15,602 bases of DNA, taken from contig JAUZQU010000193.1 of NCBI GenBank assembly GCA_030950835.1, forward strand, positions 1 to 15,602, in the 5' to 3' direction. Numbering within the stretch: position 1 is the first letter of the stretch; each line of letters opens with the position of its first letter. The notes under the pieces were generated by a model that saw only the letters and a program-made list of their open reading frames with translations, had not been told where the DNA came from and did no database searches. Source of the stretch: Mariprofundaceae bacterium. GTDB lineage: Bacteria > Pseudomonadota > Zetaproteobacteria > Mariprofundales > Mariprofundaceae. Position numbers and translations under genes: made by a program. Below, piece after piece: positions 7,587 through 15,237 of this stretch.

Positions 7587-8072
7587 ATGATTTCTTTGAT
7601 TTGGGCAATGGATGAACAGCGCTTGATTGGTGCAAACAATCAAATGCCGTGGCATTTGCCAGCGGATATGCAGTGGTTTCGTCAACACACTACAGCTAAA
7701 AACATCTTGATGGGTCGGAAAACCTTTGCTTCACTGGGTAAACCTTTGCCCAAGCGTCACAATATCATACTCTCACGACAACAAGGGCTGCATATCGAGG
7801 GTTGTGAAGTCATCACCGATATTCAAGATATCATTAGCCGTTTTAGTGATAGTGATGATGAGCTGATGGTGATTGGTGGTGCGGAAATATATGCTTTGAT
7901 GTTGCCTTTTAGCCAACGTTTGTATTGCACCCATGTATTGCACCAATTTCAAGGGGATACATGGTTTCCTGACTTCGAGATGTCCGATTGGCAACGCACA
8001 CAACAGCAAAAGTTTAGCAGGGATGATAAAAATCCTTATGCTTATCGTTTTGAAGTCTATGATCATGTTTAA
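7587..8072 (+). CDS. folA: Dihydrofolate reductase
   Basis: Reduces dihydrofolate to tetrahydrofolate with NADPH, for thymidylate, purine and methionine synthesis. The 161 residues match chromosomal FolA (159 in E. coli). MPWHLPAD places Trp22 and the catalytic Asp27 at the E. coli positions. The NADPH-binding patterns MGRKTFASLG..LPKRHNIILSR and VIGGAEIY are present, as is the closing GDTWFPD. It follows tldD after 93 bases and precedes the TPR gene by 9 bases, so it may lead or be part of the downstream operon. Confidence 0.97.
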   Translation: MISLIWAMDEQRLIGANNQMPWHLPADMQWFRQHTTAKNILMGRKTFASLGKPLPKRHNIILSRQQGLHIEGCEVITDIQDIISRFSDSDDELMVIGGAEIYALMLPFSQRLYCTHVLHQFQGDTWFPDFEMSDWQRTQQQKFSRDDKNPYAYRFEVYDHV

Positions 8073-8081
8073 GGAGTTGAA

Positions 8082-9194
8082 ATGAAACGGATAATTTTAT
8101 TATGTACCATGCTTCTACTGTTTAGCGAAGCTGTTTGGGCAAATGATCAAGCAGCCTTGGATCATGTTAAAGATACCATGCAAGCAGGGCGTTATGCCAC
8201 GGCGATTGAGGAGCTACATCGCTTGCTTGAAAACGAGCAAGATAACTACCAAGCATGGTTTTTATTTGGTGTCGCTCAGGCCTTAGAACAACGATACAAT
8301 CAAGCGATTGAAGCATTTAGACAAGTCATCTTTTTGCGCCCTGATTTGGCAGAGCCACATAATAATCTAGCAGGGGTATACTCTGCCTTGGGTGACCCAA
8401 AGATGGCTGTACAAGAGCTGGAAAAGGCCTTACAAAAACAACCTGATTATGCCATTGCCGAAGAAAATATTGCCAATTTATACATTGATTTGGCACTGAA
8501 ACATTATCGCAATAGCTTGGAAAAAGCTGCTAACCCTGTGGTTGAGCAACGTTTTGCACGTTTGTTGCAAGTGCGCAATCCTACGGCACCCTTAGCAACC
8601 AAGGCTGCGCCAACTGAAGAGCCCGTTGCCGACCCGATTTCAAGCCCAACTTCAAATCCAGTTCCAAATCCAGTTTCAAATCAAATTGCAGACGCAACTC
8701 CAGAGCCTGTCTCTATGCCCGTTATGCAGCCTGAAATCAAGGCAACTGCTGCCCAAGCAAATGTAGCTCAAGTTAGCATGCAACACACTACGCCCATCCC
8801 AAATGCCAAGCAGCAAACAGCAGTAAAACCTGAATTTGTAGACGAAGAAGATCTGTCCATCACAGCTGTTTTGGATGCTCTAGAAGCATGGCGTTCCGCA
8901 TGGTCAGCTCAAGATCTAAAGGCTTATTTTTCCGCTTATGCCAAAGACTACCGGCCGCCTGAAAAATTTGCGTCTCTCCAAGCATGGCGGAGCTATAAAA
9001 ACCGCGTAGTGATGAATAAAAAGTTTATTAACATTAGCTTGGAACAGGTAGAAGTGGAAATCCAAGGTAAAGTTGCTGGTATCACATTGTTACAACATTT
9101 CCGCTCCAACACTTTCAACAGTGATGGGCGCAAACAAATCGTGTTTAAACATGGGCAATATGGTTGGAAGATTCACACTGAGGTATCGTTCTAA
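8082..9194 (+). CDS. Secreted TPR protein with a C-terminal Csd6-type NTF2-like domain
   Basis: The 370 residues begin with a Sec signal peptide (cleavage probably after VWA, residue 20). Three to four TPR units follow at about 24-145; the clearest pair is AWFLFGVAQALEQRYNQAIEAF and the repeat starting at residue 91. Residues 165-255 are a proline-, alanine- and glutamine-rich linker, partly a short tandem repeat. The C-terminal 110 residues (ALEAWRSAWSAQDLKAYFSAY..., AWRSYKNRV, NKKFINISL) are an NTF2/SnoaL-like domain that is also found at the end of the next gene. A good AAGGAG lies before the ATG. A periplasmic scaffold for the neighbouring L,D-transpeptidase is an inference. Confidence 0.85.
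   Translation: MKRIILLCTMLLLFSEAVWANDQAALDHVKDTMQAGRYATAIEELHRLLENEQDNYQAWFLFGVAQALEQRYNQAIEAFRQVIFLRPDLAEPHNNLAGVYSALGDPKMAVQELEKALQKQPDYAIAEENIANLYIDLALKHYRNSLEKAANPVVEQRFARLLQVRNPTAPLATKAAPTEEPVADPISSPTSNPVPNPVSNQIADATPEPVSMPVMQPEIKATAAQANVAQVSMQHTTPIPNAKQQTAVKPEFVDEEDLSITAVLDALEAWRSAWSAQDLKAYFSAYAKDYRPPEKFASLQAWRSYKNRVVMNKKFINISLEQVEVEIQGKVAGITLLQHFRSNTFNSDGRKQIVFKHGQYGWKIHTEVSF
8634..8681 (+). repeat. Short in-frame tandem repeat in the TPR protein linker
   Basis: Four imperfect 12-base units (starting 8634, 8646, 8658 and 8670; the last two are CCAGTTCCAAAT and CCAGTTTCAAAT) encode PISS, PTSN, PVPN and PVSN. They lengthen the flexible periplasmic linker by four residues per unit. Changes in copy number would keep the frame, so linker length could vary between strains. 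Confidence 0.75.
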
Positions 9195-10472
9195 ATGAAA
9201 AGAGTCATCTTGATTATATCGCTATGTGCATTTGCCGTGCCTAGTATATTGGCTGCGGAGAAGCTGCAACTGCATCAAGGTTTGAGTGAGCGACTATGGC
9301 AAAATCTTGAGGCAGAGTCATCACTTGCCGAGCCTGAACGCAGCATACTTGGAGCTACCCTTGCTTTGGAGCAAAACAACCATCACAAAGCCTTAAGCAT
9401 CTTAAATCAAACACAACATAGTCAAGACCCTTTGGCAAACCTGTTGAAAGCTGAAGCTTATCGCCGTTCGGCTTTAGAGGCGGTAGTCTCAGCAGGCACA
9501 TATGCCAAACATCAAAAGGCTTCACAGCAGCAGTTGGCTGCGGTGAATTTTAATCAAGATTTAGATGAAGCCAAAGTGCGTTTGAGGGCATTTGCCGACC
9601 AGGTGGATGGTGTATTGGGTTATCCTATGGACTTACTACAGCTATCTGAGCATATTCAAAGTGTATTTTTAGTGGATAAGGCGCGCTCGCGTATGTTTGT
9701 TTATCAGCGTGACCTAACGGGTGATTTCAAACGCGTTGCGGATGAATATGTGGTGACGGGCAAAAAATCGGGTGACAAAAAACAACGTGGTGATGCCCGC
9801 ACACCCAATGGTATTTATCAGTTCACTGAAATCCGCCATGATCCTGCTTTAACATCGCAATATGGCCCAGTGGTCTTCCCCATTGATTATCCAAACAGCT
9901 TGGATCGGTTGCATGGTAAAGATGGTGATGGCATTTGGATGCATGGTTATCCTGAAACAGTGAGCCGAAGACAGCCTCAAGATACACGCGGCTGCTTTGC
10001 CTTGCCCAATAAAAACTTACTGCAGATGGAACAATATGTACAACCAGGTTTGAGTCGTGTTTTGATTGGTGAAAATTTTAAGTTTGGTGCGCCTGAACAA
10101 CAAGCTGCCTTATTAACATCCGTGCAACAAAGTGTTGCAGCATGGCAACAAGATTGGCAATCGCTGAATAGTCCTGCATATTTAGAGCATTATCACCCTA
10201 GTTTCCAATCGGGAAAATACAATTTAAGACGTTGGAAATCGTATAAAACACGGGTAAACCAGCATAAAAAGTTCATTCGTGTACAGCTTTCTGATTTTAA
10301 TATCATTCGCGATGTAAGCCGTTGGAAAGAGGGTGAAGTGGTATTGGTGGAGTTTCAACAACATTACCAATCAAGCAATTATCAAGATACCACGCATAAA
10401 CGTCTGTATTTAGCCCGTAATACCGCGCAAGATGCTTGGAAAATTCTGATTGAAGAGAGTATTCAGCCATGA
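9195..10472 (+). CDS. Secreted L,D-transpeptidase/carboxypeptidase with a C-terminal NTF2-like domain (Csd6-like)
   Basis: The 425 residues start with a Sec signal peptide (to about LAA, residue 21) and a helical region to about 150. The YkuD catalytic domain covers about 155-295: VDKARSRMFVY, RTPNGIY, then IWMHG with His250 and DTRGC with catalytic Cys267, 17 residues apart as in the family; the usual Ser of SxGC is Thr. Residues 310-425 form an NTF2-like domain related to that of the preceding protein (RRWKSYKTRV and HKKFIRVQL against AWRSYKNRV and NKKFINISL). This layout matches H. pylori Csd6 and Campylobacter Pgp2, which trim peptidoglycan and set helical shape. It follows the TPR gene with no gap (TAA then ATG). 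Confidence 0.9.
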   Translation: MKRVILIISLCAFAVPSILAAEKLQLHQGLSERLWQNLEAESSLAEPERSILGATLALEQNNHHKALSILNQTQHSQDPLANLLKAEAYRRSALEAVVSAGTYAKHQKASQQQLAAVNFNQDLDEAKVRLRAFADQVDGVLGYPMDLLQLSEHIQSVFLVDKARSRMFVYQRDLTGDFKRVADEYVVTGKKSGDKKQRGDARTPNGIYQFTEIRHDPALTSQYGPVVFPIDYPNSLDRLHGKDGDGIWMHGYPETVSRRQPQDTRGCFALPNKNLLQMEQYVQPGLSRVLIGENFKFGAPEQQAALLTSVQQSVAAWQQDWQSLNSPAYLEHYHPSFQSGKYNLRRWKSYKTRVNQHKKFIRVQLSDFNIIRDVSRWKEGEVVLVEFQQHYQSSNYQDTTHKRLYLARNTAQDAWKILIEESIQP

Positions 10473-11599
10473 CAGAGCCATTTGAATCCGCCAACGATAC
10501 TAGCGATATTACCGCCCCTGCCGATTTGGGCGAACGTCGTATGCAGCACATGGCAGCAGAAAACAAACAATTGCGTCAGTATGTCGCCAGTATGATGCAT
10601 AGATTGCGTGAAAATGATCAGCTTTTTACCCGCTTGTTTGATCTTGAAGCCAGCGTATTATCCGCTGGTGACCCAGAAGATGTGTGTTTCACCTTATTAC
10701 GCGAGTTGCGCAGCCAATTTAATTTGGACATGGTGCGTTTTTGGTTTGATAGAGACAGCTTGGTCGGCTCATGTCGTATGAGTTCATTGTCTGAGCATGA
10801 TTTGGTATGGCTTGAAGCTGGCGAAATTGAAGCCATGGGTTTAGCCCAACGTAATGTATGGTTATTACAAATGGATCAAGGTGGTTTCTCTTGGTTGCAA
10901 CAACGTGATGAAGACTTGGGCTCACTGGCATTATTACGTTTAGGGCGCAGCAATCGTCCTTTTGGCATCCTTGGCTTGGGTTCGTTGGATGATGAACGCT
11001 TTTCACCCGAACAAAGCAGTGATTTTTTACAACATCTTGCCCAAGTGGTCGGTTTAAGCCTTGAACATGCCATTTCACGCGAGCGTTTGGCACGTTTGGC
11101 AATCACCGATGCTTTAACAGGTAGCCATAATCGCAGATTTTTACAACCTTATAGCCATCAACCTATCTCCAGCTGGTTTGGCAAAGAAACTGCCGTAGCC
11201 TGTATTTATTTTGACATGGATGATTTCAAAGGGCTAAACGATCGTATGGGGCATGCCGCTGGTGATGATGTATTGAATCATTTTTGCCTGACCGTGCGCC
11301 AATATGTACGCACCCAAGATCCTTTGATTCGTATGGGTGGTGATGAGTTTACGTTGCTACTGCCTGGCTGTGACTTAGAAAAAGCCAATAAGATTGCAAG
11401 AAGTATTGGCAATGATATGGATAAAGCAGGTTTTAATGGTGAAAGCATCGGGGTGAGCATGGGTTTATCATGGTCTGCGCCTGACGATGACATGAAGTTG
11501 CACAACTTGATTCAACATGCGGATAAAGCCATGTACGTTGCCAAGGCTTTAGGTGGTAATCGCCTTGAACTTGCAGCAAATCTCATTGTGGTTGACTAA
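10469..11599 (+). CDS. DUF484 (GAF-like) - GGDEF fusion, predicted diguanylate cyclase
   Basis: The 376 residues hold a helical start (about 25-65), a DUF484/GAF-like domain (about 55-200, including PFGILGLGSLDDERFSP), and a GGDEF domain (about 205-370). The active-site motif is a canonical GGDEF at 290-294, and RTQD at 281-284, five residues before it, is an intact inhibitory I-site. The protein should make cyclic di-GMP and be limited by its product. In gammaproteobacteria a free DUF484 gene sits just before xerC; here the same place holds a fusion with GGDEF. No membrane segment is seen, so it is cytoplasmic. The ATG overlaps the transpeptidase stop as ATGA. It is in the same frame as xerC, with one TAA between. 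Confidence 0.92.
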   Translation: MTEPFESANDTSDITAPADLGERRMQHMAAENKQLRQYVASMMHRLRENDQLFTRLFDLEASVLSAGDPEDVCFTLLRELRSQFNLDMVRFWFDRDSLVGSCRMSSLSEHDLVWLEAGEIEAMGLAQRNVWLLQMDQGGFSWLQQRDEDLGSLALLRLGRSNRPFGILGLGSLDDERFSPEQSSDFLQHLAQVVGLSLEHAISRERLARLAITDALTGSHNRRFLQPYSHQPISSWFGKETAVACIYFDMDDFKGLNDRMGHAAGDDVLNHFCLTVRQYVRTQDPLIRMGGDEFTLLLPGCDLEKANKIARSIGNDMDKAGFNGESIGVSMGLSWSAPDDDMKLHNLIQHADKAMYVAKALGGNRLELAANLIVVD

Positions 11600-11656
11600 A
11601 TACTGCTGCTCTCTGACTTAATTCACGCCTTTTGTAACGAGCTTACCCATGTACGC

Positions 11657-12529
11657 TTGCTTTCTAAACATACGCTAAATAGTTATCAACTTGATTTGAG
11701 GCGTTTAAGCGAGTTTTGCGCTAAAAACATGCAAAAAAAGCAAGAAACCATCGCTTTAGAACATGTTTCACGCCAAACTATTCAAGATTGGTTGGTGGAT
11801 GCACATGCCCAAGGTTTAGCCGCGGCGACATTGAGTCGGCGTTTATCGGCGGTGAAAAGCCTGTTTACATTTGCCATGCGTTTAAAACATTGTACGGATA
11901 ACCCCGCAGCAGGGCTTAGAGCGCCCAAGTTGGCTAAACGTTTGCCCAAGACTGTGCCGCAAGCGCAGACCCAACAATTATTAGCCGAGAATAACCGCCC
12001 CGCTGAAACACGCGAGCTGGCATTGTTAGCCTTGTTATATGGCAGTGGTTTACGGGTGTCGGAAGTGGTCGGTGTCGATATTACAGACCTCAATTTAAAA
12101 CCAGATGAGGCGTGTGTACGGGTATTGGGCAAAGGTAACAAACAACGGATTGTACCCCTGCCCACCCTAGCAGCAGATTTATTACAAGCTTGGTTAGTAG
12201 AGCGTGCGAAGATGTTGCCTGATCATTTTGCCCTTTTTCTCAATCGTTTTGGTAAACGTCTGAATGTGCGTAGTGTGCAGCGTATGTTAAAAGACAGAGC
12301 TTTGGCAGCAGGGGTGGATTTAAGTATTACACCGCATCATTTGCGTCATTCCTTTGCCACAGATATGTTAACAGGTGGTGCCAATTTGCGCAGTATTCAA
12401 GAGATGTTAGGGCATGTATCCTTGACCACAACCGAGCGTTATACCCACATCACCTTACCCCAACTCCAAGCTACCTATATCAAGGCGCATCCGCGCTCTA
12501 CCAAGGCAAAAGTGACTAATAAAACATGA
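11657..12529 (+). CDS. xerC: Tyrosine recombinase XerC, start uncertain
   Basis: XerC resolves chromosome dimers at dif with XerD. All catalytic residues are present, counted from TTG 11657: Arg133 (SGLRVSE), Lys159 (GKGNK), His227 and Arg230 (HHLRH), His253 (LGH) and Tyr262 (RYTH). The N-terminal core-binding domain is seen from LSKHTLNSYQLDLRRL. This TTG start would drop about 20 family-typical residues. The frame upstream, back to the TAA at 11597-11599, encodes residues that fit them (SDLIHAFCNELTHVRL) but has no ATG, GTG or TTG; candidates are CTG at 11603 or 11606 and ATT at 11621. The true protein may therefore begin on a rare start codon about 17 residues earlier. The gene overlaps rsmB by ATGA. 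Confidence 0.9.
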   Translation: MLSKHTLNSYQLDLRRLSEFCAKNMQKKQETIALEHVSRQTIQDWLVDAHAQGLAAATLSRRLSAVKSLFTFAMRLKHCTDNPAAGLRAPKLAKRLPKTVPQAQTQQLLAENNRPAETRELALLALLYGSGLRVSEVVGVDITDLNLKPDEACVRVLGKGNKQRIVPLPTLAADLLQAWLVERAKMLPDHFALFLNRFGKRLNVRSVQRMLKDRALAAGVDLSITPHHLRHSFATDMLTGGANLRSIQEMLGHVSLTTTERYTHITLPQLQATYIKAHPRSTKAKVTNKT

Positions 12530-13758
12530 ATACACCATCTTACTCCGTGCGCAATTGCGCCTTACAAGTCTTACACGCCGTTTTATGCCGCAAACGCAAA
12601 GCCAAAGCTGAAATTGAAGCCATGATAACCAGGCAAACATGGCAAAGCCGTGATGTAGGTTTGTTGCGTGAGTTGGTTTATGGGGTGCTGAAACATTATT
12701 ATGCGCTTGAAGTGGATGTCAGTCGCTTTGTGCCCAAGAAACCTGAGGAACATGCCCGTTTAGCCTTATTGTTGGGTGCATATCAACTGCGTCATATGCG
12801 GGTTCCTGATCATGCGGCGGTGGCGGAAACAGTCGCTGCTATCAAACCTTTTGACCCCAGAGCAGCAGGTTTTGTCAATGCGGTGTTAAGGCAAGTGAGC
12901 CAACAGCCCGCACCTGAAAAACTCAAACCCCAACAACGCGCTGAGTTACCAAAATGGATGTACGCCTTGTGGCGTGATGCCTTTTCTGCTGAAAAAGTGC
13001 AAAGCCTGAGTGTGATATGCCAAGCCACACCTGATATTTGTCTGGCAGTGTTAGAAAATCGTGAAACATGGTTAGAAAAAGCAGAAAGTGCAGGGTTTTC
13101 ATGTGAAAAAGGACAATTATCACCTTTTTCTGTGCTTTTAAGTGCCAAAACGGATGTCAGCAGTCTGCCTGATTATGCAGAGGGGGCTTTTATGGTCATG
13201 GATCAAGCCGCTCAAGCAGCAGTGATGGCAATGCAAATACCAAATTCTACAGGTGTCCTGCTTGATTTATGCGCTTCTCCGGGTGGGAAAACTGCCTTGT
13301 TAGCACACCGTTTCCCTCAACATCAGGTGGTTGCAGTCGAGTTAAATGCCAAGCGTTTGCCCCGTTTAACTGCCAATATCCAACGTTTAAAGCTTAATAA
13401 TACCAGCATCTTACGCGCTAATTGTGCAGACTTACCCTTTGCTGACTGTAGTGTAGATGCCATATTGTTGGATGCACCATGCACCGCTTCGGGCACTTTG
13501 CGCCGTCATCCTGATGTGAAATTTGTCCACGACCAACAAGCCATGTTGGATGCTGCTGCCTTGCAGCTTCAGTTATTACATGAGGCATGGCGTGTGCTGC
13601 AATATGGTGGCGTGTTGGTGTATGCGGTATGTTCAATTCACCCTGCTGAAAATGAAGCTGTGTTGGCAGATATACGAGGGGTGGAGCTGCAACAACGTTT
13701 ATTCCCTAGCGCTGAACATGACGGTTTCTTTTTTGCCCGTATAAGGAAAGTGAAATGA
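12526..13758 (+). CDS. rsmB: 16S rRNA (cytosine-967-C5)-methyltransferase
   Basis: RsmB methylates C967 of 16S rRNA using S-adenosylmethionine. The 410 residues have an N-terminal NusB-like RNA-binding domain (about 5-135, with RELVYGVLKHY and LGAYQLRHM) and a C-terminal Rossmann methyltransferase domain. The SAM motif LDLCASPGGKT is at 246-256. The two cysteines of m5C enzymes are Cys319 (DAPCTASG) and Cys369 (YAVCSIHPAENE). It is slightly shorter than the E. coli protein (429). It starts inside the xerC stop (ATGA) and overlaps xth in the same way. Confidence 0.96.
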   Translation: MNTPSYSVRNCALQVLHAVLCRKRKAKAEIEAMITRQTWQSRDVGLLRELVYGVLKHYYALEVDVSRFVPKKPEEHARLALLLGAYQLRHMRVPDHAAVAETVAAIKPFDPRAAGFVNAVLRQVSQQPAPEKLKPQQRAELPKWMYALWRDAFSAEKVQSLSVICQATPDICLAVLENRETWLEKAESAGFSCEKGQLSPFSVLLSAKTDVSSLPDYAEGAFMVMDQAAQAAVMAMQIPNSTGVLLDLCASPGGKTALLAHRFPQHQVVAVELNAKRLPRLTANIQRLKLNNTSILRANCADLPFADCSVDAILLDAPCTASGTLRRHPDVKFVHDQQAMLDAAALQLQLLHEAWRVLQYGGVLVYAVCSIHPAENEAVLADIRGVELQQRLFPSAEHDGFFFARIRKVK

Positions 13759-14513
13759 AGATTGTAAGTTGGAATGTAAACTCATTAAAGGTGCGTTTAC
13801 CACATGTTTTAGACTATTTAGCCACACATCAACCTGATGTTTTGGCATTACAAGAAACCAAAATGACCGATGATAAATTTCCTGAGCAAGCCTTGTTGGA
13901 TGCGGGTTATCAAGTCGCTTTTATGGGGCAAAAAACATACAATGGTGTGGCTATCATCAGCCCGCATCCCATTGAAGATGTGGTGCAGAACATCCCTGAT
14001 TTAGATGACCCGCAAAAACGTGTTTTAGCCGCCACTATTCAAGGCATACGCATCATCGATGTCTATATTCCCAATGGGCAAGAAGTAGGCTCTGAGAAAT
14101 ATGCCTATAAAATGCAATGGTTAAGCGCATTACACAGCTATCTTCAAGCAGCGTTAGCCCAACATCCAAAGCTGGTTGTCTTGGGTGATTATAATATCGC
14201 ACCTGCAGATATCGATATTCATGATGCTGCACGTTGGGCGGGCAAGATATTATGTTCTGCGCAAGAGCGTACCCATTTTCAAGCCCTCTTAAAGCTGGGT
14301 TTACGCGATAGTTTGCGTGAGCTTCACCCCGAAGAACCGATGTTAAGCTGGTGGGACTACCGCATGAATGCTTTTCGCCGCAAATGGGGCATTCGCATTG
14401 ATCACCTCTTGGTAAGTCAGCCAATTCAACTGCAAGATGGCGGCATACACAGCGAAGAACGCGCTAAAGAACGCCCTTCAGACCATGCCCCAGCTTGGTT
14501 GGATATCAAGTGA
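13755..14513 (+). CDS. xth: Exodeoxyribonuclease III (AP endonuclease)
   Basis: This enzyme cuts DNA 5' of abasic sites and trims 3' ends in base excision repair. The 252 residues (268 in E. coli) carry the family motifs: WNVNSLKVR at the start, metal ligand Glu34 in LQETK, Asp145 and Asn147 in LGDYNIAP, WWDYR at 199-203, RIDHLL, and the catalytic Asp-His pair 243-244 in PSDHAPAW. The ATGA overlap with rsmB and the lack of a gap indicate the end of the same operon. No hairpin terminator is seen directly after its stop. Confidence 0.96.
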   Translation: MKIVSWNVNSLKVRLPHVLDYLATHQPDVLALQETKMTDDKFPEQALLDAGYQVAFMGQKTYNGVAIISPHPIEDVVQNIPDLDDPQKRVLAATIQGIRIIDVYIPNGQEVGSEKYAYKMQWLSALHSYLQAALAQHPKLVVLGDYNIAPADIDIHDAARWAGKILCSAQERTHFQALLKLGLRDSLRELHPEEPMLSWWDYRMNAFRRKWGIRIDHLLVSQPIQLQDGGIHSEERAKERPSDHAPAWLDIK

Positions 14514-14640
14514 ACTAACGTCCCTTCATTTAGTCCTCTTCATATCATGTATAATTCAATTTACTTCATCTCCAAGCCTGTCATCTTTAGCTCCTATACA
14601 CTGGTATGTAATATTAAGAATATGATGCACAAAACACTTT
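14514..14640. other. AT-rich gap after xth with no feature seen
   Basis: I see no gene with a ribosome binding site, no hairpin and no repeat in this stretch. An open frame on the minus strand from TTG 14741 to 14556 crosses it but lacks a ribosome binding site. Confidence 0.6.
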
Positions 14641-14649
14641 GAAAATATC

Positions 14650-14893
14650 ATTGGGTCTGTAACGTCGCAAAGCGTGAAGAAAAATACAACCCATGTCAGG
14701 AACCCTTCCCCTGCTGATTTGCGCCCTAGCCTGCTTGGCAAAAAAGGGGTTAGCGAAAAACGTTTTCGCCCCGTTTTGACAGGCTAAGCGAGGGGGAACA
14801 GCAAATCATTTGGGCAGTTTCTTTGCTTCGTTTCTGGAGGTAAATTGCGCCAAGCGCAAGAGAGACTACCCTGGGGTATTGGTGGCAAAGAAA
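14650..14893. repeat. Structured intergenic region with several inverted repeats
   Basis: Four stem-like pairs fill this stretch. An imperfect pair lies at 14650-14661 and 14685-14694. GATTTGC 14716-14722 pairs with GCAAATC 14801-14807, and TAGCCTG 14727-14733 pairs with CAGGCTA 14780-14786; both enclose the terminator-like hairpin at 14740-14773. TTTCTTTGC 14818-14826 pairs with GCAAAGAAA 14885-14893, enclosing a perfect small hairpin TTGCGC-CAA-GCGCAA at 14845-14859. The local composition (G and C runs) differs from the AT-rich flanks. It looks like a dispersed non-coding repeat or the end of a mobile element, but copy number cannot be seen here. Confidence 0.5.
14740..14773 (-). terminator. 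Rho-independent terminator, minus strand
   Basis: On the minus strand GGGGCGAAAA pairs with TTTTCGC and CCCC around a 3-base loop. A 3-base bulge (TAA) interrupts the second arm, and six T follow directly. It would stop transcripts coming from the truncated gene at 15003-15188 or from the IS. In the plus direction the same stem is followed only by GTTTTG, so it could weakly end the xth operon too. Confidence 0.65.
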
Positions 14894-14913
14894 TGATGGG
14901 AGAACTTGCCCTT

Positions 14914-14942
14914 TTCACTGGTGAACAATTAAATAGTATACT
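14914..14942 (+). promoter_or_regulatory. Possible sigma-70 promoter, plus strand
   Basis: TTCACT (14914-14919) and TATACT (14937-14942) stand exactly 17 bases apart; they match the -35 and -10 consensus at 4 and 5 of 6 positions. No gene with a start and ribosome binding site follows on the plus strand, so a transcript would run antisense to the small truncated gene. It may be chance in AT-rich DNA. Confidence 0.35.
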
Positions 14943-15002
14943 GTCCCCGAATTAGGATAAACACCAAACAAAGCGTGATCTTTTTTACATCTTTTACCTT
15001 AA

Positions 15003-15188
15003 TTAGCTGAATATTTTCCACAGCAGCGCCATCGTAAAAGCCAAGTTAAAACCAATCATCCACTTCAGCAAGTGAAGGTCACTTTTCATTTCATAAATAT
15101 CTGCATCATATTGGGCAACGGCTTTTGCTGCCGCCTCAGCCTTTTCTTTGGATGCCCCAGCATCCGTCAAAGCATCATATACTTCTGC
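15003..15188 (-). pseudogene. 3' part of a small DUF1640/CCDC90-like membrane protein gene, cut by an IS21 element
   Basis: The minus strand reads 61 codons from the presumed IS edge to a TAA at 15005-15003. The peptide begins AEVYDALTDAG, continues with an alanine-rich helix (SKEKAEAAAKAVAQYD), and ends in KSDLHLLKWMIGF plus a membrane helix (FNLAFTMALLWKIF). This coiled-coil plus C-terminal anchor matches the small DUF1640/CCDC90-like family, in which the N-terminal helix (DALxxAGxxxxxAEA) is a hallmark. Its 5' end meets the putative IS end at 15189, and a stop codon lies in frame two codons inside, so no complete start remains. The terminator at 14740-14773 follows at a fitting distance. 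Confidence 0.6.
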
Positions 15189-15202
15189 TGTCTAACGTCA
15201 AT

Positions 15203-15237
15203 TACTTTGTCCGGTCGGCGACAAGTAACTTGTCCGG
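15203..15237. repeat. Terminal repeats of the IS21-family element
   Basis: TACTTTGTCCGG (15203-15214) and TAACTTGTCCGG (15226-15237) are direct repeats, equal at 10 of 12 bases and 23 bases apart, about two helical turns. Between them GACAAGT-A-ACTTGTC (15220-15234) is a perfect palindrome that includes part of the second copy. Such an arrangement suits cooperative binding by the IstA transposase. Confidence 0.65.

Noticed and set aside
14556..14741. Minus-strand frame of 61 codons in the gap after xth
   Set aside because: It starts at TTG without a ribosome binding site, directly after the T run of a terminator, and part of it is formed by inverted repeats; treated as non-coding.
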